DNA of 64,000 nucleotides from Enhydrobacter aerosaccus (GTDB lineage Bacteria; Pseudomonadota; Alphaproteobacteria; Reyranellales; Reyranellaceae), in assembly GCF_900167455.1 (NCBI RefSeq), contig NZ_FUWJ01000001.1:868001-932000 (forward strand), given 5' to 3'. Made by a program: the position numbers and the translations under genes. Positions within the stretch are counted from its first letter, which is position 1; each line of letters begins with the position of its first letter. The notes below the pieces were generated by a model. It ran no database searches. It had not been told where the DNA came from and saw only the letters and a list, made by a program, of their open reading frames with translations. Shown in pieces: positions 16,535 to 24,804 of this stretch.

Positions 16535-17092
16535 TCACGCGGCAACTTCCAACCGCCGCTCCCGCATCGGTGCCGAAAGGATTGCCGATCTGTAATCCTC
16601 GCCCGCCCGCGTCAGCGCAGCGTCATCGAGGTTGCGCACATCGTGGAGCGCGAACGGAGCCTGCCACCGCCAGCCGCATTTGCGCGCGGTGGCCCGGAGA
16701 GGCGCAAACAGCTCATCGATCGTCGTTCCGGCCGGGTTGCCCGATTGATAGCTCGCCGGCGGACCGCCCGTCGTCGTCGCCGCGAGCACCGGCAGGCCCG
16801 CCGTCGCCGCGGCGATCTCCGGCTCGCGATAGAAGAGCGGCGTCAGCACCGCATCCTGCCAGTGCTTGAGCAGCGGCGGAGTCGAGTACCAGTAGAGCGG
16901 GAACTGGAGCACCAGCCTGCCGGCGCGCAGCACCCGCGCGCGCTCGACCGCGAAGTCGATCCGGCCATCGGGATAGAGCGCGTAAAGCTCGGCGACCTCC
17001 AGTCCGGGCAGATCGTTTAGCCCCGCGAGCAGCGCGCGGTTGACTCGAGAGGCGGCAAAATCGGGATGGGCAAGCAGCAGCACGGTGGTCAC
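16535..17092 (-). CDS. NAD(P)H quinone oxidoreductase, flavodoxin-like (KefF/MdaB type)
   Basis: A 185-residue flavodoxin-fold enzyme that reduces quinones or related electrophiles using FMN or FAD and NAD(P)H. It opens TTVLLLAHPDFAASRVNRAL, the strand and phosphate-binding loop of the family. QFPLYWYSTPPLLKHWQDAV is the classic NQO/KefF motif, and TTTGGPPASYQ follows. A GTG at 17092 with AGGAGG eight bases upstream is the best start; an 18-residue extension has no homology. It is divergent from a LysR gene across 86 bases, suggesting regulation by that protein. Confidence 0.85.
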   Translation of the reverse strand: MTTVLLLAHPDFAASRVNRALLAGLNDLPGLEVAELYALYPDGRIDFAVERARVLRAGRLVLQFPLYWYSTPPLLKHWQDAVLTPLFYREPEIAAATAGLPVLAATTTGGPPASYQSGNPAGTTIDELFAPLRATARKCGWRWQAPFALHDVRNLDDAALTRAGEDYRSAILSAPMRERRLEVAA

Positions 17093-17178
17093 GTTCAAGG
17101 CCTCCTGACACGCCGTGAAAATGGCGGCCCGGCAGACATTGTTCAAAATGATGTTTGTTATGATATGCCATTCACCAG

Positions 17179-18117
17179 ATGAAGCTTCGTGGAATCGACC
17201 TCAACCTGCTCGTGATCGTGGATGCGCTGCTGGACGAAGCGCATGTCGGTCGGGCTGCCGAGCGGCTCGGCCTGTCCCAGCCCGCGGCCTCGAACGCGCT
17301 CGCCCGGGCGCGGGCGCTGTTCGGCGATCCGCTGCTGGTGCGGGCGTCGCCGGGTGGGCTTCGCCGGACAGCGCGCGCCGACGCCATGCGCGAGCCGCTG
17401 CGGGCGGCTCTCGCCGAACTGTCTGTCATCGTGTCGGCCGGCCCGCCGGACCTGGCCGATCTTCGCGGCGCGGTGCGGCTCGTCGCGTCCGACGTTCCCG
17501 CCGTCACCCTCGGCGCCGCCTTGACGGCGGAGCTGGCGAAGCGGGCGCCGGGAATCGACCTGATCTTTCATCCTTGGCACGTCGGCAATGAAATCGAGCG
17601 ACTCGAACGCGGCGAGGTGGACCTCGTCGTTACCGTCGCGTCCGCCTCCGGCGCCTCGCTGCGGACCGAACCCCTCGCCACATACCCCTATGTCGTCGTG
17701 ATGCGACGCGACCATCCGGCGGCAGCCGGTGAGACGCTCGACCTCGACCGCTGGCTGGCCTTTCCCCATGTCGTCGTTTCCGGCCGTGGGGATCGGCAGG
17801 GGTCGGTCGAACCGGCGCTCGCCCGGATCGGGCGCCAGCGACGCGTCGCCGCCGTCGCGCCCACGTTCCTGCACGCGCTAGAGCTGTTGTGTGACACCGA
17901 CCTCCTTGGCGCGTTTCCGTCGGGCGTAATGGCGTGCACGGCCGCGGCGCAGCTGACGTCGCGTGCGGTGCCGATCTCCCTCGAGCCGGTTTCGCTTCAC
18001 CTCGTCCGGCACAGTCGTACCGACATGGATCCGGCAGTGACGCTGGTCGCCGAGCTGGTGCGCGCGGTCGCGCCACGACTGGACGGTCAGGAATTCAACG
18101 ACGCCATGGGCTCATGA
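17179..18117 (+). CDS. LysR-family transcriptional regulator
   Basis: A 312-residue LysR regulator with the NodD/LeuO-like opening LRGIDLNLLVIVDALLDE. Its helix-turn-helix (VGRAAERLGLSQPAASNALA) lies at about residues 23-42. The effector domain follows from residue 90. It is divergent from the quinone reductase gene, and the 86-base spacer contains an AT-rich stretch (TGATGTTTGTTATGATAT, around 17150) where its operator would be expected. Induction by quinones or electrophiles is plausible from context but not shown. Confidence 0.9.
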   Translation: MKLRGIDLNLLVIVDALLDEAHVGRAAERLGLSQPAASNALARARALFGDPLLVRASPGGLRRTARADAMREPLRAALAELSVIVSAGPPDLADLRGAVRLVASDVPAVTLGAALTAELAKRAPGIDLIFHPWHVGNEIERLERGEVDLVVTVASASGASLRTEPLATYPYVVVMRRDHPAAAGETLDLDRWLAFPHVVVSGRGDRQGSVEPALARIGRQRRVAAVAPTFLHALELLCDTDLLGAFPSGVMACTAAAQLTSRAVPISLEPVSLHLVRHSRTDMDPAVTLVAELVRAVAPRLDGQEFNDAMGS

Positions 18118-18232
18118 GTCCGGGGCCACAGGCACCTTGAGGGGGCGCGCTCGCACCAGAGCCGTGGCTGCTTCCGCTTTCGTCATGCTAGAGATGCCTC
18201 GTTCGGCACGGCGAACCGAGGAGGCAGCCGCG

Positions 18233-18622
18233 ATGAAATGCCTGCGCATCTATGCCACTCCCGATGGCGAATCGCATTTCGACGAAATCGAATTGCCGAC
18301 GACGAAGCTGTCGGTGCATCCCGATGCCACGCCGTTCGAGGTGACGGCCAGTTATCCGGCGTCCCGCGTCCGCATCACCCGCATTCCGGCGGGCATGCGC
18401 GAGGTTGCCTGGCACAAGGTTCCGGAGCCGAACCTCACCGTCAGGCTGGATGGGGCGGTCGACTACGAGACGAGCGATGGAGAGGTGCGCCATGTTCCGG
18501 CGGGCAGCTTCGTGTTGGTGGCGGACACACACGGCAAGGGCCATCTGTCACGGCATTCCCCGGAAGCCCAAACGGTCATCTGGATCTCCCTCCCGAACGG
18601 CCTCGATCTGCCGCCGGCATAG
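18233..18622 (+). CDS. Cupin-fold protein
   Basis: A 129-residue protein with a single beta-barrel cupin-like domain: FEVTASYPASRVRITRIPAG, then DGAVDYETSDGEVRHVPAG, then a C-terminal strand with HSPEAQTVIWISLP. The canonical cupin metal-binding His residues are only partly present, so it may be non-enzymatic. The ATG at 18233 has GAGGAGG upstream; the open frame to 18137 is discounted. It follows a LysR gene by 115 bases. Function unknown. Confidence 0.7.
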   Translation: MKCLRIYATPDGESHFDEIELPTTKLSVHPDATPFEVTASYPASRVRITRIPAGMREVAWHKVPEPNLTVRLDGAVDYETSDGEVRHVPAGSFVLVADTHGKGHLSRHSPEAQTVIWISLPNGLDLPPA

Positions 18623-18718
18623 TCCGTCTGGGCATGCTGTCGGCGACGCTGTAGGGGGCCAGCAGGGCAATCGCTTGTGAAGGTTCGATCGTCAGCCTGG
18701 CGGAGCTGTCCGAAGGGC

Positions 18719-18792
18719 GGCGCAGTCGAGGGGCCTGTCTTGGCGATGCTCCATCCAACGATGCGCTGAAGGAAGGGTCCTTCGACTGCGCC
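18719..18792. repeat. Inverted repeat in the 18623-19025 gap
   Basis: GGCGCAGTCGA (18719-18729) is the reverse complement of TCGACTGCGCC (18782-18792). The right arm continues into a GC-rich stretch (CTCGCTACGCTTGGCTCCGC, from 18792) of a kind often dispersed through proteobacterial intergenic regions. The rest of the 403-base gap holds no gene I can support. Whether it is repeated elsewhere in the genome cannot be seen from this window. Confidence 0.4.
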
Positions 18793-18975
18793 TCGCTACG
18801 CTTGGCTCCGCTCAGGACGACGGAGAATCATCGCCATAGGTGATTGTTCCTGCGAGGTGGGTAACGACCGGAATCGTCGTTCTCCCTGAGTCGCTCTTAT
18901 CGTGGCTGTGATGGATCGCCTTTGGTCACGGGGCGCGTGTCGCTTCGGTCATTCCATGGGCGGTCCGTCGTTTAA

Positions 18976-18996
18976 TTCCCGTTTCTTTAACGGGAA
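18976..18996. promoter_or_regulatory. Perfect hairpin 30 bases before the DUF5681 gene
   Basis: TTCCCGTT (18976-18983), loop TCTTT, AACGGGAA (18989-18996) form an eight-base-pair stem. It lies in an AT-rich patch just upstream of the start at 19026. It could be a 5' leader structure, an operator or a terminator of upstream transcription; there is no T-run after it. Confidence 0.4.
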
Positions 18997-19025
18997 GCCG
19001 CTCTCATCCGTGGAGAAGACTCGTC

Positions 19026-19451
19026 ATGGCAAAATTCCAGAAAGGCAATCCCGGCGGCCCCGGCCGTCCGGTCGGCAGCCGCAACAAGGTGAACCTCCTG
19101 CTCGACCAGGTCGCCAGCGAGGGCGCCGAAGCGGTGGTCAAGAAGATGGTGGAGGTCGCTACCGAGGGCGACCGCGTCGCTGCGCGACTGGTGTTGAATC
19201 GCGTCTGGTCGGCGCCCAAGGGGCGGCCGGTCGAGATCGACCTGCCCGAGATCGGCACACCCGCCGATCTCGTCGCCGCGCATGCCGCGGTCATGTCGGC
19301 GATGGCGGCACAAACCATCACGCCGCAGGACGGCGCCGCAATCGCCGCCGTTCTGGAAACCCATCGCCGCGCCTTCGAGCTGCTCGGCCAGGAAGAGCGC
19401 GTCGAGCGGCTCGAGGCCGAGGTGCAGGACCTGAGGAAGCGCCTGAAATGA
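19026..19451 (+). CDS. DUF5681 domain protein
   Basis: A 141-residue basic protein that opens FQKGNPGGPGRPVGSRNK, the hallmark of DUF5681, a domain found in phage-related and genomic-island proteins. A helical region follows, then a C-terminal coiled coil (ERVERLEAEVQDLRKRLK). The ATG at 19026 begins MAKFQKG. Its stop overlaps the ATG of the next gene (ATGA), so the two are coupled. The function is unknown; DNA binding or a terminase-small-subunit-like role is possible. No other phage gene is visible nearby. Confidence 0.75.
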   Translation: MAKFQKGNPGGPGRPVGSRNKVNLLLDQVASEGAEAVVKKMVEVATEGDRVAARLVLNRVWSAPKGRPVEIDLPEIGTPADLVAAHAAVMSAMAAQTITPQDGAAIAAVLETHRRAFELLGQEERVERLEAEVQDLRKRLK

Positions 19452-19987
19452 GGTTGAAGGCGCGGCTCAAGCGCCTCGAGGCCCAGGTCGATTGGCTCGA
19501 CACCTTCGGCGAGTTGATCCTGGCCGAGCAGGAGCTCGAGTTTCTGCTGAAGAAGAAGGAACTCGAGGACTATCTCGCGGACCATCCGCAGAAGGCGGCC
19601 ATCCTGGCGGCGGCTGGCGTGACCTGTGTCAGGCCGACGCCGCGTCCGGTCGCGCGTCCAAGTCCATCGCCGAAGCCGGCGCCAAACCCGGCGCCCAAGC
19701 CGGCACCAGAGCCGCTACCGGAGCCGCGGGCAGAGCCGCCGTCGAACCCGGCTGCGGCCGCGCCAGCACCGGAGCCTCGACCGCCGCCCGTCTCGAAGAA
19801 GTCGAGACCGGATGAGGTCACCTGTCCCGAAGCAATGCCGGTCGTGCCGGAAGCGACCGACATCCCGGAGCATATGCAGATCCGTCCGGTGTTCTGGCGG
19901 GCGTCTTCCGACTACGAGGACGTCCGGCCGCGTCATCCCGAGGACGAGGATTACGATCCCATCGCCGCCTTCTACGACGAGGAGTGA
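19448..19987 (+). CDS. Coiled-coil and proline-rich protein of unknown function
   Basis: A 179-residue protein in three parts. A charged helical N-terminus (ARLKRLEAQVDWLDTFGELI, then a Glu/Lys/Leu-rich helix to about residue 50) is likely a coiled coil that could pair with the DUF5681 partner's C-terminal coil. Residues about 60-120 are Pro/Ala repeats (SPKPAPNPAPKPAPEP). The C-terminus is acidic and ends EDEDYDPIAAFYDEE. It is translationally coupled to the upstream gene. I recognise no family. Confidence 0.65.
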   Translation: MRLKARLKRLEAQVDWLDTFGELILAEQELEFLLKKKELEDYLADHPQKAAILAAAGVTCVRPTPRPVARPSPSPKPAPNPAPKPAPEPLPEPRAEPPSNPAAAAPAPEPRPPPVSKKSRPDEVTCPEAMPVVPEATDIPEHMQIRPVFWRASSDYEDVRPRHPEDEDYDPIAAFYDEE

Positions 19988-20010
19988 GATCGTCGGTGCC
20001 GACGCGTCGA

Positions 20011-21174
20011 CTACAGGGGCACCGCGTCGCCGTCGATCAGTGCATGCGTGCAGCGCAGGCGTTTGGCTTCCTTGCGGGTGTCGGCGGCCGCGGTGACGGC
20101 GCGCACGACGGCATACCCCTTGTCCTGCCAATGCGCGGCCTCGCTCCAGGCCGTGGCAAACGGCAGATAGAGGCGCGGGCGTTCGGACGTGGCATCGGAA
20201 GAGGCCAGGACGGCATCCATGTAAAGGGTGAAGCCGGTCGCGGGTTCGCTGACGCCGTCTTCTGGATAGCCGGCCGAATAACGTCCGCCGCGGGCCAGCT
20301 CCTGCCGGCCCTTGAGGGCGAAGACCGAGAAGGAAACGCCAGTCTGATATTCGAGGCCGCGATATTCGACCGGGTCGAGGGTCAGAGGCAGGTCGGGATC
20401 GGCGCGATGGACGAGCGTCACGACCTCGGCCAGGCGGGCCGCTTCGGCCGTGCCGGCCGCTGGCAGCTTGAGCTTCTTGAGCTGCGCGATCGCGGTGTCC
20501 GCCGGTCCGGCGGCGCGCAGCAGGCCGACGAACAGGTCGATCGCCTTGCGGTCGTCGAGCGCCTTGGCGATGGCGGCCTCGTCCTTGCGGTCGAGGGCGC
20601 GGCGCAGGCGGCGCAGCGGCTCGCCCGAGAGCTTCAATCCGCCGGCGACCGCGGCGACCAGGGTCGGCAGGTTGAGATCGACGGTGAGCTCGGCGACGCC
20701 GATCGCGCGCAGGGCATCGACGGTCAGAAGCACGGCTTCGGCATCGGCTTCGGCGGTATCGACGCCGAACAGCTCGGCTCCGACCTGGGCGAACTGGCGT
20801 TCGGGCTTCAGCGCGCTGCCGCGCACGCGGATGACGTTGCCACCGTAGGAGAGTCGCAGCGGCCGTTCGACATGCTTCAGACGCGTGACGGCGATGCGAG
20901 CCACCTGCAGCGTCATGTCGGGCCGCACGCCCATCATGCGCTGCGATACCGGGTCCATCAGCCGGAAGGTCTGCGAGGCCAGGGCGGCGCCGGGGCCGCC
21001 CAGCAGCGACTCCTCGAACTCGACCACCGGCGGCTTCACGCGTTCGTAACCGAAGGCGGCGAAGCGCTCGATCGCCACGTCGATGGCGCGCGCCTCGCGG
21101 GCGGCGTCGGGAGGAAGCAGGTCGGCCAGCCCGGCTGGCAGGAGACCGCGATGGTCGTTGTCGTTGGCGCTCAT
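20011..21174 (-). CDS. hisZ: ATP phosphoribosyltransferase regulatory subunit
   Basis: A 387-residue HisZ, the class II aminoacyl-tRNA-synthetase paralogue that activates short-form HisG in histidine biosynthesis. It opens LLPAGLADLLPPDAAREARA and has the motif 2-like MMGVRPDMTLQVARIA and LSYGGNVIRV. Later come GLEYQTGVSFSVFA and ARGGRYSAGY. The ATG at 21174 precedes SANDNDHRGLLPAG; the open frame continues to 21861 antisense to the glycosyltransferase and is not used. HisG is not in the window, so hisZ is separated from its partner or lies in a split operon. It diverges from a glycosyltransferase gene across 117 bases. Confidence 0.9.
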   Translation of the reverse strand: MSANDNDHRGLLPAGLADLLPPDAAREARAIDVAIERFAAFGYERVKPPVVEFEESLLGGPGAALASQTFRLMDPVSQRMMGVRPDMTLQVARIAVTRLKHVERPLRLSYGGNVIRVRGSALKPERQFAQVGAELFGVDTAEADAEAVLLTVDALRAIGVAELTVDLNLPTLVAAVAGGLKLSGEPLRRLRRALDRKDEAAIAKALDDRKAIDLFVGLLRAAGPADTAIAQLKKLKLPAAGTAEAARLAEVVTLVHRADPDLPLTLDPVEYRGLEYQTGVSFSVFALKGRQELARGGRYSAGYPEDGVSEPATGFTLYMDAVLASSDATSERPRLYLPFATAWSEAAHWQDKGYAVVRAVTAAADTRKEAKRLRCTHALIDGDAVPL

Positions 21175-21291
21175 GGCCGGCTTGATAGCCTCTTCTTCCT
21201 TGTTCCCGCTAGGGGAACCGACGTGGTCGGTCGGAATGGGCACGGCGAGGGGGTAGCGGGGGAAAGGAACAGGCGTTATTGCTGCAAAAGA

Positions 21292-22266
21292 ATGAACAAG
21301 ACTGACCGACCGGCGATTTCCGTCGTCGCCCCCTGCTTCAATGAGGAGGGCGTGCTGCCGGAGTTTCTGCAGCGGGTCGGGGCGGTGCTCGATCGGCTGG
21401 CCGCAACGGCGGGGCCGGAGGCGGCCGGATCGGGTAGCACGGAGATCGTGCTGGTCGATGACGGCTCGACCGACGGCACCTGGCGGGTGATGGCCGAGGC
21501 GGCGGCGCGCGACCGGCGGGTCGTCGCGGTGCGGCTGATGCGCAATCATGGCCATCAGCTCGCGCTTACGGCCGGCCTGTCGATCTGCCGCGGCGCGCGC
21601 ATCCTGATCATCGATGCCGACCTGCAGGACCCGCCCGAGCTGCTGCCCGACATGATGACCCTGATGGATGAGGGTGCCGACGTCGTCTACGGACAGCGCC
21701 GGCTGCGCGAAGGGGAGAGCCTGTTCAAGCGCGGCACGGCCGCCGCCTTCTATCGCCTGATCGGCCGGCTGACGGATGTCGAGATCCCGTGCGACACCGG
21801 CGACTTCCGGCTGGTCGACCGACGCATCCTCGATCTCTTGCTGGCGATGCCCGAGCGCCACCGCTTCATCCGCGGCATGGTGGCCTGGATCGGCGGTCGC
21901 CAGGTGGCGCTGGTCTACGACCGCAAGGCGCGCGTGGCTGGCGAGAGCAAGTATCCGCTGAAGAAGATGATGGGCTTCGCCGTCGATGCCATCACCGGCT
22001 TCTCGGTGGTGCCGCTGATGGCGTCGATGACCATCGGCTGGATCATGGCGGCGGTGGGTTTCGCCTTCTTCCTCTATTCGATCGTCGGTTGGTTCCTCGG
22101 CGTCAACCTGCCGGGCTGGACCTCGCTGATGGCGGCGATCGGGCTGCTGGCAGGCATGCAGTTCCTGATGCTGGGCGTGATCGGGGCCTATCTGGGCCGG
22201 CTCTACGACCAGAGCAAGGGCCGGCCGCTGTTCATGATCCGCGACATCGTCGGAGGCGACCGGTGA
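21292..22266 (+). CDS. GT2 polyprenyl-phosphate glycosyltransferase (GtrB/DPM1-like)
   Basis: A 324-residue family 2 glycosyltransferase, probably at the inner membrane. It begins ISVVAPCFNEEGVLPEFL. The acidic motif VLVDDGSTDGTW follows, and IIDADLQDPPELLPDM holds the metal-binding DxD. Two C-terminal hydrophobic helices span about residues 230-300, as in GtrB and ArnC. Such enzymes transfer a sugar to undecaprenyl phosphate on the cytoplasmic face. It is the first gene of a three-gene cluster; its stop overlaps the next gene's GTG start. Confidence 0.9.
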   Translation: MNKTDRPAISVVAPCFNEEGVLPEFLQRVGAVLDRLAATAGPEAAGSGSTEIVLVDDGSTDGTWRVMAEAAARDRRVVAVRLMRNHGHQLALTAGLSICRGARILIIDADLQDPPELLPDMMTLMDEGADVVYGQRRLREGESLFKRGTAAAFYRLIGRLTDVEIPCDTGDFRLVDRRILDLLLAMPERHRFIRGMVAWIGGRQVALVYDRKARVAGESKYPLKKMMGFAVDAITGFSVVPLMASMTIGWIMAAVGFAFFLYSIVGWFLGVNLPGWTSLMAAIGLLAGMQFLMLGVIGAYLGRLYDQSKGRPLFMIRDIVGGDR

Positions 22267-22976
22267 AGCCGGCCGAGTTCGACCGCCACGCCGAAGGCTA
22301 TGACGGCGGCTTCGACAATCCGGTCAAGCGCCTGATGGGCCGCTCGGCCGACCAGTTCATCGCCGTAAAGGCGCGCTGGTTGCTGCGGCACGAGAAGGGA
22401 TTGCGCGACGGCACGTCGAGCCTGCTCGATTATGGCTGCGGCGCTGGCGACCTGATGCGCGTGCTGGTCGGGCTCGGGGCCCGCGCACCGTTCGCCGGCT
22501 GCGACGTCTCGCAGGGCATGTTGGAGGAAGCGCTGCGGCGCTGGCCGATGGCCGCCGCACCGTTGCCGCGGCTCGAAACGCAGCGCGACGAACGCACGCC
22601 CTTCGCCGACGGCCAGTTCGACATCGTGGTGGCGAGCGCGGTGCTGCATCACGTTCCCGTGTCGGAACGGCCGGCGGTCTATCGAGAGCTCGGACGGGTG
22701 CTGCGGCCCGGCGGCCGGCTCGTTGTCTTCGAGCACAATCCGCGCAATCCGCTGGTGCGCCATGTGATCGCGCGCACGCCGATCGATGCCAATGCTATCC
22801 TGCTCGACGCGCAGGAGGTGCGGCACGGGCTGCTCGACAGCGCACGTTACGACCTCGAGACGGATTACCTGATGTTCACGCCTCCGGCCCTGGGCTTCCT
22901 GCGCGGCATCGACCGCCTGCTGGCCTGGCTGCCGCTCGGGGCACAGTATGCGGTCTGCGCTCGTAAGCTCGGCTGA
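22263..22976 (+). CDS. Class I SAM-dependent methyltransferase
   Basis: A 237-residue Methyltransf_11/25-type protein. It begins with PAEFDRHAEGYDGGFDNPVK. SAM motif I is LLDYGCGAGDLMRVL, DIVVASAVLHHVPVSE is the post-motif strand, and ELGRVLRPGGRLVVFEHNP ends the core. The GTG at 22263 overlaps the glycosyltransferase stop codon (GTGA), so co-translation is likely. With a lipid-linked sugar transferase upstream and a polytopic protein downstream, methylation of a glycan or lipid is plausible, but this is an inference. Confidence 0.85.
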   Translation: MKPAEFDRHAEGYDGGFDNPVKRLMGRSADQFIAVKARWLLRHEKGLRDGTSSLLDYGCGAGDLMRVLVGLGARAPFAGCDVSQGMLEEALRRWPMAAAPLPRLETQRDERTPFADGQFDIVVASAVLHHVPVSERPAVYRELGRVLRPGGRLVVFEHNPRNPLVRHVIARTPIDANAILLDAQEVRHGLLDSARYDLETDYLMFTPPALGFLRGIDRLLAWLPLGAQYAVCARKLG

Positions 22977-23004
22977 TGTTCGCTTCCTCGATCTGGGCCC
23001 GGCC

Positions 23005-24684
23005 ATGAAGACGCCGTCGCTCGGCCGGCACTTGCCGCCGGTCTTCATCCTGTCGCTCCTGTTCCTGACGGCCATGATCGCCTGGCTGCAGAACGTGCAC
23101 ATCCTCACGGCCAACGGCATGTACAAGAGCATCCAGGCCGAGCCCTGGATCCACGACTTCGCCCATGCCCGGCTCGATCAGTCGAACTATCTGTACTTCC
23201 CGCTCTACGGCTTCCTCGCCCATCTGCTCGACCTCGCCGGCATCCTGAAAGGCGTGGCCTGGAAGCAGTTCGCCTATCTCAACGCTTTCTGGGCGAGCCT
23301 GTGCCTCGTCTGCGTCTATGCCTTCGTCCTGCGGTTCACCGGCAGCGTGACGACGGCGATCCTGGCGACGCTGTTCCATCTCGGCACCGGCTTCTTCCTG
23401 CTGCTCGCCGTCATCAGCGAAGACATCATGCCGGGCTACACGCTGGTGCTGGGATCGATGCTGCTGGCGGCCTTGTGGTTCGATCGCCCGACACACTGGC
23501 GGGTGATCGCCGTCGCGATCCTGTTCACGCTGGGCTGGCTGACCGAATGGCGGCTGATCTTCCCGACGCTGCCAGCCTTCGTCCTGGCGCTGGCCATCGC
23601 CGACGCGCCATTGCGGCAGCGCCTCGGCTGGATCGCGACGCTGCTCGTCACGATCGTCGCTGTAACCGGCATCGTGCAGCAGGTCTGGGAGGGCCATAAT
23701 GGCGCCGTCGGCCTGCCGGACCTGTTGTGGACGGGGAAGGGCGTCGACAGCGGCTGGGGTGGCCTGAGCTGGAGCAAGGCCTGGATGATGCTGGCCGGCC
23801 TCGGCAACTATCTCTTCATCACCGGCAACTACTTCGATCCGGCCTCGGCGGCGCGTGGCGTCCTGCCGCTGTCGCTATCGGTACTCATCGAACTCGCGAT
23901 CTTCGTCGTCGGGCTTGCGTTGCTGTGGCCGCGGCGCGCCGAGCCGCGGCTGCGCGCGGTTGCGGCCGTGTTCCTGGGCACGCTGGCGGCGGGGCAGGCG
24001 ATGAACCTGTACTCCCAGCCGCAGGATCCGCAGATGCAGGTCAACGTCATGCCGTGGCTGACGGTGACGTGGGCGCTGATCGTGGCGACGGTCCTGGCCG
24101 GCCGTCGCTGGGCCGAGCTGAGACCGAAGACGATGGGGCTGCTGGCGGTATTGTCGCTCGTGCCGCTGGCCTGGAATGTCGTGTCGCTGGCGCGCTGGCG
24201 CGGCGAGGATGCGGCGGCGGTTGCCGCCGTGGCGGAAATCGAGCGGTACTTCCCGACCGACCGCACCGTCTTCCTCTATTGGGGCTTCGAGTATATCGCG
24301 ACTTGGCAGTACGCCCTGTGGAGTCACACCTGGGACTGGGACTTCATTCCTCCACCAGGGCCGGCACCCAGCGACTGGCCGCGCTTCAAATGGATCGCCG
24401 TCAATGCCGGCGCGATCCGTCATCCGCAGTGGACTGCCGAGCAGCACGCGGCGGCGCTCAAGCAGCAGATCGATCTCGCCTTTCGTCTTGGCTACCGGAT
24501 CGCGGTGTCGGACTTCTGGAATTGGAGCGAGGACGAGTTGGCCCGTCGGCTCGGTGGTGTCTCGGCGTCGGCTCGCGCACCGGCTCTCTATGACATGTTG
24601 CATCACGACTACGAGGTCGTGCCCGTTTTCAGTAATCCACTGATCGGGCCGTACTACGAGCTGCGCCGCCGCAGCCCGCCGTGA
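23005..24684 (+). CDS. Polytopic membrane protein, possible GT-C-type glycosyltransferase
   Basis: About 560 residues with 10-12 hydrophobic segments, then a hydrophilic C-terminal domain of about 150 residues (from EIERYFPTDRTVFLY). The layout resembles GT-C membrane glycosyltransferases that use polyprenyl-linked sugars, consistent with the GtrB-like gene two positions upstream. I cannot see a clear catalytic Asp motif, so it is not assigned to a named GT family. The start is uncertain: the ATG at 23005 (MKTPSLG) lacks a strong ribosome site, and an earlier start at 22948 would overlap the methyltransferase. It is the last gene of the cluster. Confidence 0.7.
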   Translation: MKTPSLGRHLPPVFILSLLFLTAMIAWLQNVHILTANGMYKSIQAEPWIHDFAHARLDQSNYLYFPLYGFLAHLLDLAGILKGVAWKQFAYLNAFWASLCLVCVYAFVLRFTGSVTTAILATLFHLGTGFFLLLAVISEDIMPGYTLVLGSMLLAALWFDRPTHWRVIAVAILFTLGWLTEWRLIFPTLPAFVLALAIADAPLRQRLGWIATLLVTIVAVTGIVQQVWEGHNGAVGLPDLLWTGKGVDSGWGGLSWSKAWMMLAGLGNYLFITGNYFDPASAARGVLPLSLSVLIELAIFVVGLALLWPRRAEPRLRAVAAVFLGTLAAGQAMNLYSQPQDPQMQVNVMPWLTVTWALIVATVLAGRRWAELRPKTMGLLAVLSLVPLAWNVVSLARWRGEDAAAVAAVAEIERYFPTDRTVFLYWGFEYIATWQYALWSHTWDWDFIPPPGPAPSDWPRFKWIAVNAGAIRHPQWTAEQHAAALKQQIDLAFRLGYRIAVSDFWNWSEDELARRLGGVSASARAPALYDMLHHDYEVVPVFSNPLIGPYYELRRRSPP

Positions 24685-24804
24685 CAGCGGCATTGCGGCG
24701 CGGCTTCCTCGATTTGATTGCTTTTTTGCCCCAATTCACGGATGATTTATCACACGATTGTCACCGCCGGGATCGGCGGGTCACCCGTGAGAGATGCAAT
24801 CGAC

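Noticed and set aside
19984-21291. Long N-terminal extension of the glycosyltransferase frame, antisense to hisZ
   Set aside because: The enzyme starts at ATG 21292; the upstream part lies opposite hisZ, a clear family match.
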